From assembly GCF_028622875.1 (NCBI RefSeq), contig NZ_CP117709.1:1674001-1738000 (forward strand): DNA of 64,000 nucleotides, read 5' to 3'. Of the stretch, positions 56,067-64,000 are shown piece by piece; positions within the stretch are counted from its first letter, which is position 1; every line of letters starts with the position of its first letter. Both the position numbers and the translations under genes were made by a program. The DNA is from Streptomyces sp. MMBL 11-1 (GTDB lineage: Bacteria > Actinomycetota > Actinomycetes > Streptomycetales > Streptomycetaceae). The notes under the pieces are model-generated. The model was given only the letters and a program-made list of their open reading frames with translations. It did not search any database and was not told where the DNA came from.

Positions 56067-57433
56067 TGGCGGCCGGCGAGCCCGGCGCCGTGGAGGACGG
56101 CGACAGGAAGGGCGGCCTCCGGGCGGCCCTGGGCGGACTGACCACCCGGGGACGCTCGTTCCTGGCCGCCGGGCTGGCCGCCGCCGTCTGCGCGTACGTC
56201 CTGGGTCAGGGCGATCTGCTGCGGGTCGGGCTGCTGCTGGCCGTGCTGCCCCTGGTCTGCGTGAGCGTGCTCTACCGCACCCGCTACCGGGTGACGGGCA
56301 CCCGGCGGCTCTCGCCGTCCCGGGTGGCCGCGGGCGCGGAGGCCCGGGTGCATCTGCGGATGGAGAATATCTCCCGACTGCCCACCGGACTGCTGATGCT
56401 CCAGGACCGTGTTCCGTACGTCCTCGGTCCGCGCCCCCGCTTCGTCCTGGACCGGGTGGAGGCGGGCGGCCGGCGCGAGGTGTCCTACCGGGTCCGCTCC
56501 GACCTGCGCGGACGCTATCCGCTGGGCCCGTTGCAGCTGCGGCTCAGCGACCCGTTCGGGATGTGCGAGCTGACCCGCTCCTTCAGCGCGTACGACACCC
56601 TCGTCGTCATCCCGCGCACGGTGCCGCTGCCCGCACTGCGGCTGGCGGGCGAGGCATCCGGATACGGCGACGGACGGCAGCGGTCCCTCGCGCTGGCGGG
56701 CGAGGACGACATCATTCCGCGCGGCTACCGGCACGGCGACGACCTGCGCCGGGTCCACTGGCGCTCCACCGCCCGCCACGGCGAGCTGATGGTGCGCCGT
56801 GAGGAACAGCCGCAGCGGGCCAGGTGCACGGTCCTGCTGGACACCCGGGGGATCGGCTACCAGGGGGCCGGGCCCGACTCGGCCTTCGAATGGGCGGTCT
56901 CCGGGGCGGCCTCGGCGCTCGTGCACATGCTGGAGCGCGGCTTCGCCGTACGGCTGCTCACGGACGACGGGAACGCGGTGCCCGGTGAGGGGTCGGGCGG
57001 ATTCGCGGGCTCGACCCAGGAGTCCGCGGACTCGGCGGGGCTGATGCTCGACACGCTCGCGGTGGTCGGCCATTCCGACGGCGGGGGCCTCTCGCGCGCC
57101 CATGACGTGCTGCGCGGGGGCAACGAGGGACTGCTCATCGCCTTCTTCGGCGATCTGGACGAGGAACAGGCCGCGGTCGCGGCCCGGATGCGGCAGCGGG
57201 CCGGGGCCGGGGTCGCCTTCGTCCTGGACAGCGCCGCCTGGGCCGGCGGCGGGCACGAGGCGGGGCGGGCCGAGGAGCGGCTGCGACGGCTGCGCGAGTC
57301 GGGCTGGATCGCGGTGCCCGTGGAGCCGGGGGCCGAACTGCCCGCGTTGTGGCAGGTGGCGGGCGGGATGCGCACGGATTCGAAATCCGCCACGAGCGGC
57401 GGCCCGACAGGTTTCCCGGGGGGATGGTCATGA
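56066..57433 (+). CDS. DUF58 (MoxR-associated) protein
   Basis: About 455 residues from ATG 56066, just after the MoxR stop (TGATG); GTG 56063 is possible. Two membrane spans near residues 30-75 are followed by the DUF58 core (GRYPLGPLQLRLSDPFGMCE, RGYRHGDDLRRVHWRSTARH) and a vWA-like C-terminal part (CTVLLDTRGIGYQGAGPDSA). It probably works with the MoxR ATPase in envelope protein maturation. It overlaps the next gene as ATGA. Confidence 0.92.
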
Positions 57434-59847
57434 GCGGGCGGGCCAGGCTGGCGCTGTGCGCCTATGCGGCGACGCTGCTGGCGGCGGGGGCGCTGATCCC
57501 GCTGGTGAAGGGGGCCGACTGGCTGGTGCAGGCGGCGGTGCTGCTCGGTGTCCAGAGCGGGGTGGGCGCCCTCGCGCGCCGGGTGCCGCTGGCGAGGACG
57601 CTGACCATCGGCGTCCAGACGCTGGTCACCCTGCTTCTGCTGACGCTGGTGTTCGTCCGGGACCACGCCCTGTTCGGGGTGGTGCCGGGGCCGGGGGCGC
57701 TCATGCGGCTCGGTGAGCTGCTGGTGGCGGGCGGGGAGGACGTCGGCACGTACGCCGTCCCGGCCCCGATGACCGACGGCATCAAGCTGATGGTGGTCAG
57801 CGGGGTGGTCCTGATCGGTCTCGCCGTGGACGCCCTGGCGGTGACCTTCCGCAGCGCGGCCCCGGCCGGGCTGCCCCTCCTCGCCCTGTATTCGGTCGCG
57901 GCCGGTCTCTCCGACGGCGGGGCGAGCTGGCTGTGGTTCCTGCTGGCCGCCTCCGGCTATCTGCTGCTCCTGCTGGCGGAGGGCCGGGACCGGCTCTCCC
58001 AGTGGGGCCGCGTCTTCGGCGGCGCCGCGCGGAATTCGGGCGGTCTGGCCGACGGGGTGGCCGGGGTGAGGGGAGGCTCCTCCCCCGTCCGGACCGGGCG
58101 GCGGATCGGCGTGTTCGCGCTCGGTATCGCCCTGGTGGCTCCGCTGGCCCTGCCCGCCCTGGACAGCGGCCTGCTGGGCGGCGACGGCCCGGGGAACGGC
58201 AGGGGCAGCGGTGGCGGCACCATCTCGGCGGTCAATCCGCTGGTCTCGCTGCAGAACAACCTCAACCAGCCGGACAACCGGGAGGTGATGACGTACCGCA
58301 GCAACATCGAGGACCCGCAGAGCCTCTATCTCCGGATCCTGGCCCTGGACGAGTTCAACGGCAGCGAGTGGCGTTCCTCCACCCGTCGGCTGACGGACGT
58401 TCCCGACCGCCTCCCGCAGCCCACCGGGCTGGGCAGGGACGTCTCCGTCACCGAGGTCCGGACGAACATCTCCGCGTCGCCCTCCTACCAGCAGACCTAT
58501 CTGCCGCTCCCCTACCCGGCCAGCGAGGTCCGCGTCGGCGGTCGCTGGCGGTACGAGCCCGAGGGCCGCACCCTGGTCGGCGACGACGGGCAGACCACGC
58601 GCGGCGCGCGGTACGAGGTCGGCAGTCTGGTCGTCGAACCCACGGCGGCGCAGCTCGCGGCCGCGGGTTCGCCGCCCCAGGAGCTGGTCCGTGAGTACAC
58701 CCAGGTGCCCGGCTCGCTGCCGAAGGTGGTCGCCGAGACCGCCGAGCAGGTCACCGAAGGCACGTCCAACGCCTACGAACAGGCCGTGAAGCTCCAGGAC
58801 TGGTTCGCGTCCGACGGCGGCTTCACCTACGACACGACGGTCACCTCGGGGACGGGGTCGTCCGCCATCGCCCGGTTCCTCCGCGACCGGGAGGGCTTCT
58901 GCGTCCACTTCTCGTTCTCGATGGCCGCGATGGCCCGGACGCTGGGCATCCCGGCACGGGTAGCGGTGGGCTTCACCCCGGGCACCATGAAGGGGGACGG
59001 GGCGATCTCGGTGGGGCTGCGCGACGCGCACGCCTGGCCCGAGCTGTATTTCGAGGGCGTCGGGTGGACCCGGTTCGAGCCCACCCCGAGCCGGGGCAGC
59101 ACTCCCTCGTGGACCCGGCCCGAGGTCCCCACGGACAGCGCGAGCGACGCGGCCCAGCCCTCCGCGGACACGTCCGCCGAACCGTCCGCGGCGTCCTCCG
59201 CCGAGGACAGCTGCCCGCCGCAGTTGCGTCAGGAAGGCGGGTGCGGTCCCTCGCAGGATCCGGGGGCGGCGCTGCCGACCGACCGGGGTACTCCGATCTG
59301 GAGAGTGCCGCTGCTGGTTCTCGCGGCGGTCGTGGTGCTGGTCCTGCCGCTGTCGCCGTTGCTGTGGCGGACCCGGACGCGGAATCGCCGGCTGGGCTCC
59401 GGAGGCCGGACGCCGGCGGACGCCGCCGCGCGGACACTGGCGGTCTGGCGGGAGATCACCGACGCGGCCTGGGACCACGGCATCGCGCCGGACGAGTCGC
59501 TGACGCCCCGGAAGGCTGCGGCCCGGATCGTACGGCTCGGCCGCCTCGACACCACCGCGGCCGAGGCGGTGCACCGGATCGCGGGCTCGGTGGAGCAGGT
59601 GCTGTACGCCCCGGAGCCGCGTCCGGCGGCCGGACTGGCCGAGGACGCCGCAGCGGTACGGGCGGGGCTGCGGGCAACAGCGGGCCGCTCCACCCGGCTG
59701 CGGGCGACACTGCTGCCCCGTTCGTCCGTCCGGGTGGTGTGGGCCCTCACGGAGCGCCGCACGGTGCTCGCGGAGCGATGGGCGAGCCGCCCGGGAGCCG
59801 GTCGTTGGACGGCCCGGATGCGGCGGCTCACGCGTCAGCACAGCTGA
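57430..59847 (+). CDS. Membrane transglutaminase-like protein (DUF3488/TgpA type)
   Basis: 805 residues from ATG 57430. An N-terminal block of about six membrane spans (DUF3488) precedes an external transglutaminase-like domain with Cys in DREGFCVHFSFSMAAMARTL, His in GLRDAHAWPELYFEGVGWT and an acidic residue in RFEPTPS. A Ser/Ala/Asp linker leads to a last span (IWRVPLLVLAAVVVLVLPLS) and a cytoplasmic DUF4129-like tail. It completes the MoxR-DUF58-TgpA trio found across bacteria. Its substrate is unknown. Confidence 0.92.
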   Translation: MSGRARLALCAYAATLLAAGALIPLVKGADWLVQAAVLLGVQSGVGALARRVPLARTLTIGVQTLVTLLLLTLVFVRDHALFGVVPGPGALMRLGELLVAGGEDVGTYAVPAPMTDGIKLMVVSGVVLIGLAVDALAVTFRSAAPAGLPLLALYSVAAGLSDGGASWLWFLLAASGYLLLLLAEGRDRLSQWGRVFGGAARNSGGLADGVAGVRGGSSPVRTGRRIGVFALGIALVAPLALPALDSGLLGGDGPGNGRGSGGGTISAVNPLVSLQNNLNQPDNREVMTYRSNIEDPQSLYLRILALDEFNGSEWRSSTRRLTDVPDRLPQPTGLGRDVSVTEVRTNISASPSYQQTYLPLPYPASEVRVGGRWRYEPEGRTLVGDDGQTTRGARYEVGSLVVEPTAAQLAAAGSPPQELVREYTQVPGSLPKVVAETAEQVTEGTSNAYEQAVKLQDWFASDGGFTYDTTVTSGTGSSAIARFLRDREGFCVHFSFSMAAMARTLGIPARVAVGFTPGTMKGDGAISVGLRDAHAWPELYFEGVGWTRFEPTPSRGSTPSWTRPEVPTDSASDAAQPSADTSAEPSAASSAEDSCPPQLRQEGGCGPSQDPGAALPTDRGTPIWRVPLLVLAAVVVLVLPLSPLLWRTRTRNRRLGSGGRTPADAAARTLAVWREITDAAWDHGIAPDESLTPRKAAARIVRLGRLDTTAAEAVHRIAGSVEQVLYAPEPRPAAGLAEDAAAVRAGLRATAGRSTRLRATLLPRSSVRVVWALTERRTVLAERWASRPGAGRWTARMRRLTRQHS

Positions 59848-59874
59848 GGCGGCCCGGGGGGCGCGCACGACAGA

Positions 59875-59914
59875 GCCTCCGGGCCCACCCTTGCGAAAGG
59901 GCGGGCCCGGAGGC
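59875..59914 (+). terminator. Terminator of the moxR operon
   Basis: Arms 59875-59892 and 59897-59914 pair at 17 of 18 positions around a GCGA loop, 27 bp past the stop. A second, weaker hairpin (GGACGGGG/CCCCGTCC) follows at 59953-59976. Confidence 0.82.
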
Positions 59915-59985
59915 CCGGCGCTGTCGGGCGCCGGCGCTCCGGCCGACGGCGTGGACGGGGCTCATGGGCCCCGTCCGGTGACGGC

Positions 59986-60019
59986 TGAGGGGCGGCCGCG
60001 GAAAAGCGGCCGCCCCTCA
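59986..60019 (-). terminator. Terminator of the DUF3040 gene
   Basis: A perfect 14-bp stem (59986-59999 and 60006-60019) with a six-base A-rich loop lies 61 bp past the stop of the minus-strand DUF3040 gene. Confidence 0.78.
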
Positions 60020-60079
60020 CCCATCGGTGTCATACGTCGTGCTGTCACCCGGCCCTGCGAAGAACGTGGGCCGCGGCGA

Positions 60080-60484
60080 CTACTGGCCCTGTTCGTCGCG
60101 GCGGCGCTGCCACCGCTGCTCGATGCGGTTCATCATCGACCGGCGTTGTCTCGGTCGGCGGGCTGCGCCGCCGTCCCCGCTGCCCGCGGCAGCCGGCTGT
60201 TGTTCACCGGGCTTGGGCGCCTTGCGCCATCCGGTGACCGCGAGCACGGCACAGCCGAGCATGACGAGGAACCCCACCACGCTGATCCAGATCTGCTGGG
60301 CGACCATTCCGGCCATGAGGAGCGCGATACCCACCAGGAAGCCAGCGACCGCCTGATAGACCCTTCGTCGGGTGTACGTACGCAGTCCGCTTCCCTCGAG
60401 CGCTGTCGCGAACTTGGGATCTTCGGCGTACAGCGCTCGCTCCATCTGCTCGAGCATGCGCTGCTCGTGCTCCGAGAGCGGCAC
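60080..60484 (-). CDS. DUF3040 membrane protein
   Basis: 134 residues with GTG start (VPLSEHEQRMLEQMERALYA). The opening PLSEHEQRMLEQMERAL..EDPKFA is the DUF3040 signature of actinobacteria. Two membrane spans (AVAGFLVGIALLMAGMVAQ and WISVVGFLVMLGCAVLAVTG) precede a basic tail. DUF3040 proteins lie near the dcw region in many actinobacteria; no function is known. Confidence 0.9.
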   Translation of the reverse strand: MPLSEHEQRMLEQMERALYAEDPKFATALEGSGLRTYTRRRVYQAVAGFLVGIALLMAGMVAQQIWISVVGFLVMLGCAVLAVTGWRKAPKPGEQQPAAAGSGDGGAARRPRQRRSMMNRIEQRWQRRRDEQGQ

Positions 60485-60669
60485 GGGATCCTCCTCGTCG
60501 TCGGCCGCGGGGGCGACCGGTATGCGGCCCTTCCAGGATAGGCGGGGATTCGCCCCCGTGAAACCCGCCCTCTAGCGCTCAGCCAGTCCGGACCGCTATG
60601 TCGGCTCGGCTGCTGAGGCGTAGATTCCCCGACGACCGATCCGCCATGCCGGATGGTGTCACCCGATCA

Positions 60670-60689
60670 TACGGGGCGTACGCCCCGTA
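60670..60689. promoter_or_regulatory. Perfect 20-bp palindrome
   Basis: TACGGGGCG-TA-CGCCCCGTA lies 43 bp past the methyltransferase stop and 185 bp upstream of the DUF3040 start, both on the minus strand. It is either a terminator of the first or an operator for the second. Confidence 0.5.
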
Positions 60690-60731
60690 CGGGGGTCCTG
60701 AGTCCCACTCCGTCCGCGGCTGCGTTGCTGA

Positions 60732-61490
60732 TCAGCGGCGCTTCTCGCCCAGAACGTGGAGCTGGGTGGCGACGGAGTGGAACGCGGGCTGCTCGGCGAC
60801 GGCGGCTTCGAGCTTGAGGAGCGCCTCCAGGGCGCCGGGCTCGGTGTCCACCAGGACGCCCGGCACGAGGTCGGCGAAGACCCGGACCCCGTGCACCGCG
60901 GCGATCTCCAGACCGGCCGAGGAGACCAGGTCGGAGAGCTGCTCGGCGGTGAACCTGCGGGGCACCGGGTCGCCCTCGCCCCAGCGGCCGGCCGGGTCGG
61001 TGAGCGCCTGCCGGGCCTCCGAGAAGTGACCGGCGAGGGCGCGGGACAGGACGGCTCCGCCCAGGCCGGCGGCGAGCAGGCTGAGCGCGCCGGAGGGCCG
61101 CAGCGCCTCGACCGCGTTGCTCACGCCCTCGGCGGGCTCGTCGACGTACTCCAGAACGCCGTGGCAGAGCACCGCGTCGAAGCCGTCGCGCTCCACGACG
61201 TCGAACAGGCCGAGGATGTCGCCCTGGACCCCACTGACCCGGTCGGCGACCCCGGCCTCGGCCGCGCGGCGCTCCAGCGCGAAGAGCGCGTTGGGGCTGG
61301 GGTCGACGACGGTGACCCGGTGGCCGAGCCGGGCCGCGGGCACGGCGAAGTTGCCGGTGCCGCCGCCGGTGTCCAGAACATCCAGGGCGTCCCTGCCGGT
61401 CGCCTTGACCTGACGGTCCAGAGCGTCCTTGAGGACCTCCCAGACCACGGCGGTACGGAGGGAGGCGCGGGGGCGCAGCTGGTCCGACAC
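60732..61490 (-). CDS. SAM-dependent methyltransferase
   Basis: 252 residues with GTG start (VSDQLRPRASLRTAVVWEVL). Class I Rossmann motifs: VLDTGGGTGNFAVPAARLGH (motif I), VTVVDPSPNALFAL (acidic loop) and GFDAVLCHGVLEYV (motif IV). The C-terminal domain is of the UbiE/CmoM type. Substrate unknown. A 9-bp inverted repeat lies upstream at 61545-61571. Confidence 0.9.
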   Translation of the reverse strand: MSDQLRPRASLRTAVVWEVLKDALDRQVKATGRDALDVLDTGGGTGNFAVPAARLGHRVTVVDPSPNALFALERRAAEAGVADRVSGVQGDILGLFDVVERDGFDAVLCHGVLEYVDEPAEGVSNAVEALRPSGALSLLAAGLGGAVLSRALAGHFSEARQALTDPAGRWGEGDPVPRRFTAEQLSDLVSSAGLEIAAVHGVRVFADLVPGVLVDTEPGALEALLKLEAAVAEQPAFHSVATQLHVLGEKRR

Positions 61491-61544
61491 AGCAGATGAC
61501 TCCTCGGCAACGTGCCGCCGGGGACGGCGGAGCGTGAACAGTGC

Positions 61545-61571
61545 GGGTGGTGAGGTGAGCGGTCACCACCC
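61545..61571. terminator. Inverted repeat between HEPN and methyltransferase genes
   Basis: GGGTGGTGA-N9-TCACCACCC, 84 bp past the HEPN-gene stop and 55 bp before the methyltransferase start (both minus). It could terminate the first or regulate the second. Confidence 0.4.
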
Positions 61572-61654
61572 TATTGCCTCGCACCGCCGTCCAGGGCCCT
61601 GCCTCGGTCCCGTGCCCTCGCCCGGCGGGCGACGGTCCAACGCCGGGCCCTGGG

Positions 61655-62182
61655 TCACCCGCCGCCCGGCCGTTCCGGGCGTGGTTGCGGGAGCAGCGGC
61701 TGGAGGGCCAGGAGCCGTTCCACCAGGCGCAGGAACATGGCCGCGTCGCGCAGCAGGTCGTCGGCGTCGCGCCCGCTGGCGGCTCCCGGCATGCCGGCCT
61801 CCGCACGGGCCCGGCGCAGGGCGCCCGAGGCGAAGAGGGCGCTCCATTCGGTCAGTTCCGGCGCTATCTCCGGGAGGACCTCCCAGGCGCTGCGGATGCG
61901 TTCGCGGCGGCGCTTGTTCGTCTCGGGGCGGCCTCGGGCGGCCAGCACGGCCGCCGCGGTGCGCAGGGCGGCGAGGTGCGCGGTGGCGTACCGCTCGTTC
62001 GGCTCGTGGAGCACGGCGGCCTCGTCGAGGCCGGAGCGGGCCTTGGCGAGCAGTTCGAGAGCGGCGGGCGGCGCCGTGCTGCGCCGCAGCACGGGGTGGA
62101 CATCGCCGGCCGGACCGGTCAGTGAGGGGGCAGGGCTGCCTGCGCGGCGCCGCGGGGCGGCGGCTGCGGACGAGCTGGCCAT
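61655..62182 (-). CDS. SAV_6107-family HEPN-domain protein
   Basis: 175 residues from ATG 62182 with a strong ribosome-binding site (AGGAGG, eight bases upstream). It is all-helical: ALELLAKARSGLDEAAVLHE, then ERYATAHLAALRTAAAVLAA and the C-terminal DADDLLRDAAMFLRLVERLL. RYATAH fits the R-x4-H motif of HEPN ribonucleases, although many HEPN proteins are not nucleases. I see no partner antitoxin gene next to it. The family is an actinobacterial one whose members are named after S. avermitilis SAV_6107. Confidence 0.85.
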   Translation of the reverse strand: MASSSAAAAPRRRAGSPAPSLTGPAGDVHPVLRRSTAPPAALELLAKARSGLDEAAVLHEPNERYATAHLAALRTAAAVLAARGRPETNKRRRERIRSAWEVLPEIAPELTEWSALFASGALRRARAEAGMPGAASGRDADDLLRDAAMFLRLVERLLALQPLLPQPRPERPGGG

Positions 62183-62429
62183 GACGAACCTCCTGTCGTC
62201 GTGTGACGGCTTCGTGGCCGTCTGTGCCCATGGTGGCGGGCCCCACTGACAATCGACCTCGATGCGTCTCTGACCTGCTGTTCTTCCTCAGTGATGGTGG
62301 CGAGGGGAGCCCACCGCGTGCCCAACAGCAGAGCAGCCGAGGCCGCGGGCCCGCTGGTGGACGTTCCGGTCCGGAGCGGACCTCAACACCTGGAACGTCA
62401 AATCGCGCCCTCTGCTTTGACCTTGGTGC

Positions 62430-62741
62430 TCAGAACCCGTCGCCCCATCCGAAAGTGACGTTGTACGCGCGCTGGAGTGCGTGTCGGCCGTGGTCTCCGT
62501 CGGCGTAGGCCCATGCGAGGGCTGCGGAGAACCAGAGCAGAAAGACTCCGCCGACGATGCCCAGGGCGACCAGCTTCCCGTTCCAGCCGAGGAGGGCCAG
62601 GGCGATGGTCACGATGGCCACGCCGAGGTGGGCTCCCCGCGAGTCGAGCAACGCGGCCTTGCGTGCCTCTCTGCGGTCGGCCCGTTCTGCGGCAAACCGC
62701 TCCTCTCGAACAGACTGCGGTTCGTTCTCGTCGAAATTCAT
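62430..62741 (-). CDS. Small membrane protein, 103 residues
   Basis: Begins MNFDENEPQSVREERFAAER with GGGGGATGAG just before the ATG. A charged head of about 38 residues is followed by two membrane spans (HLGVAIVTIALALLGWNG and LVALGIVGGVFLLWFSAALA) and a tail ending NVTFGWGDGF. It is not in an obvious operon; its 3' end points to the HEPN gene. Function unknown. Confidence 0.78.
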   Translation of the reverse strand: MNFDENEPQSVREERFAAERADRREARKAALLDSRGAHLGVAIVTIALALLGWNGKLVALGIVGGVFLLWFSAALAWAYADGDHGRHALQRAYNVTFGWGDGF

Positions 62742-62981
62742 CTCATCCCCCTGGCACTGACGCTACAGGGGCCCGGCCCGCGCCGGCCGATGAGCATCCC
62801 GGAATACGGATCAGGTACTCAGGGCCTGAGGAACATCTGATTTCACTCCTCCGAGGCCACACCCTTCGCCACTTTCGCCAACTCCAGCGGGACACGAAGC
62901 GGACCCTTCGCCAGGTCCAGCACACATCCGCCAGGTTCGCGAGGACCGGACACCTGCCGTTTTGCTTCGAGCGCACAGGCG

Positions 62982-63012
62982 TACTATTTTTTGCACTGAC
63001 TGGTCAGTTCAA
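62982..63012 (+). promoter_or_regulatory. Promoter with TetR-type operator
   Basis: A -10-like TACTAT (62982-62987) is followed at once by the inverted repeat TTGCACTGAC-TG-GTCAGTTCAA (62991-63012), nine of ten positions paired. The repeat lies 14 bp before the GTG of the ABC gene, so a bound repressor would block transcription. TetR regulators commonly accompany this ABC/YhgE-Pip pair; the regulator is probably beyond the right edge. Confidence 0.65.
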
Positions 63013-63025
63013 AAGGGGAGGGTCT

Positions 63026-63784
63026 GTGGAGAGCCCGCACGGCGCGGCTGTCGCCGCCGAGGACTTCGGACTGGAAGGGCCGCGCGGCCGGGTCTTCCGG
63101 CACGTGACGTTCAGTGCCGAGCCAGGGTCGCTGGTGGCCATCGAGGGGCCGTCGGGATCGGGCCGCACCTGCCTGCTGCTCGCCCTGACCGGCCGGATGC
63201 GCACCACCGAGGGCCACGCGCGGACCGGCGGGCTGCGGCTGCCCCAGCAGGCCGCCGCCGTCCGCCGGATCGCCGCCCTGGGGCCGGTCCCGGCGGTCAA
63301 TGAGCTGGACCCGGCCTTCACGGTCGCCGAGCACCTGAACGAACGCGCCCTCCTCCAGGGCCGCTACGGCGCCTCGTTGCGTACCCTCCTGCGACCCCGC
63401 GCCGAACGCCGGGCCGCCGCCGGGGCCCGGATCGACGCGGCTCTCCAGGCCGCGGGGCTCGACCTCGCCACGCTGCCCAAGGCGGGGCGCACCTCCGTAC
63501 GGGACCTGGAACGGCTGGAGGCGCTGCGGCTGTCCGTCGCGCTGGCGCTGATCGGAGAGCCGCGGCTGCTCGCCGTCGACGACACCGACCTCAAGCTCGC
63601 GGACGCCGAGCGCGACCGGGCCTGGGCGCTGCTGCGCTCCGTGGCCGACGCCGGGACGACCGTGCTCGCCGTGTGCAGCGAGGCCCCCGAGAACACCCAG
63701 GTGGTGCGTACCGCGCCCGCCACCGAGGAACCCACCACCGAGGAGGAGACGGTCGATGCGCATTCCGAAGCTGGCCGCGCTTGA
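63026..63784 (+). CDS. ABC-transporter-like ATP-binding protein with altered Walker A
   Basis: 252 residues from GTG 63026 (VESPHGAAVAAEDFGLEGPR), with GGGGAGGG upstream. The fold follows ABC ATPases: VFRHVTFSAEPGSLVAIEGP, the P-loop GPSGSGRT, and Walker B-like PRLLAVDDTDLKLADAERDR. The P-loop lysine is Arg, the Walker B Glu is Asp, and no LSGGQ is seen (TSVRDLERLEALRLSVALAL is at that place). It overlaps the following YhgE/Pip gene by 29 bases. Such pairs, with a TetR gene, are common in Streptomyces; ATP hydrolysis by this subunit is doubtful. Confidence 0.82.
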   Translation: MESPHGAAVAAEDFGLEGPRGRVFRHVTFSAEPGSLVAIEGPSGSGRTCLLLALTGRMRTTEGHARTGGLRLPQQAAAVRRIAALGPVPAVNELDPAFTVAEHLNERALLQGRYGASLRTLLRPRAERRAAAGARIDAALQAAGLDLATLPKAGRTSVRDLERLEALRLSVALALIGEPRLLAVDDTDLKLADAERDRAWALLRSVADAGTTVLAVCSEAPENTQVVRTAPATEEPTTEEETVDAHSEAGRA

Positions 63785-64000
63785 GCTGAAGCGGTTCGGG
63801 CGGGGAAGGCTGCCGGCCGCCGCGCTGGTGGCCCTGCTGCTCCTGCCCCTGCTCTACGGCGCCCTGTACCTGTGCTCCTTCTGGGACCCGTACGGCAGGC
63901 TCGACAAGCTGCCCGTCGCCCTGGTCAACGACGACAAGGGGGCCACCAGCGACGGGAAGCGCGTCGCGGCCGGGGACGAGATCAGCGAGAAACTGCTCGA
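63756..64000 (+). CDS. YhgE/Pip-family membrane protein, N-terminal part
   Basis: The first 81 codons are in the window, from ATG 63756 with GAGGAGG upstream; the gene runs off the right edge. The protein begins MRIPKLAALELKRFGRGRLP, has a membrane span (AAALVALLLLPLLYGALYLC) and continues FWDPYGRLDKLPVALVNDDK, the start of the YhgE/Pip (phage infection protein) family related to ABC-2 exporters. Coupled to the preceding ATPase gene, it probably forms an exporter or type VII-associated complex. Substrate is unknown. Confidence 0.88.
   Translation, partial: MRIPKLAALELKRFGRGRLPAAALVALLLLPLLYGALYLCSFWDPYGRLDKLPVALVNDDKGATSDGKRVAAGDEISEKLL

Overview
The window is a chromosomal segment of a Streptomyces or a very close relative. 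The DNA is extremely GC-rich, GTG starts are common, and the gene order matches what I remember of the S. coelicolor SCO2049-SCO2098 region: his genes, dnaE, lspA, ddbA, ileS, divIVA, sepF, ftsZ, then the rest of the division and cell-wall (dcw) cluster. One gene carries the rare TTA leucine codon. I see no rRNA or tRNA genes.

Layout. Positions 1-4734 (minus strand) hold a histidine operon, hisD-hisC-hisB-small membrane protein-hisH-priA-ridA-like, whose genes are joined by ATGA, GTGA or TAATG overlaps. Positions 4920-9069 (plus strand) hold a TTA-containing membrane protein, a helical-repeat-like protein, a Lon-substrate-domain protein and a YbaK-type deacylase. Positions 9070-13630 are an accessory scar of decayed genes: an IS5-type transposase tail, a DnaB-helicase-like fragment, a doubly frameshifted gene, a pair of CRISPR-like repeats exactly 61 bp apart, one apparently intact secreted four-cysteine protein, and an IS481-type element with 25-bp terminal inverted repeats and a frameshifted transposase. 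Positions 13719-18378 hold a DUF2567 protein, an ABC exporter pair, a NYN-domain protein and a 59-residue protein.

Positions 18485-31727 hold dnaE, a DUF2252 kinase-like protein, membrane and thiol-oxidoreductase proteins, a dienelactone-hydrolase-like protein, an MscS channel, a Na+/H+ antiporter, a GNAT protein, an RluD-type pseudouridine synthase, lspA and ddbA. Positions 31990-35436 hold ileS behind a T-box riboswitch. Positions 35737-53771 (minus strand) hold the dcw cluster, transcribed rsmH-ftsL-ftsI-murE-murF-mraY-murD-ftsW-murG-ftsQ-ftsZ-pgeF-yggS-sepF-yggT-divIVA. It combines peptidoglycan precursor synthesis, septum assembly and polar growth. Positions 54201-60484 hold a beta-carbonic anhydrase, a MoxR/DUF58/transglutaminase trio and a DUF3040 protein. 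Positions 60732-64000 hold a methyltransferase, a HEPN-domain protein, a small membrane protein and the start of an ABC/YhgE-Pip operon behind a TetR-type palindrome.

The core genes are ordinary and well supported. The unusual material is the decayed island, the 22-codon micro-ORF linking rsmH to ftsL, the ABC ATPase with an altered Walker A, the DdbA zinc finger lacking its fourth cysteine, and several palindromes and repeats in intergenic DNA. I found no clearly new multi-gene system. Family assignments are by reading motifs; no database search was made.
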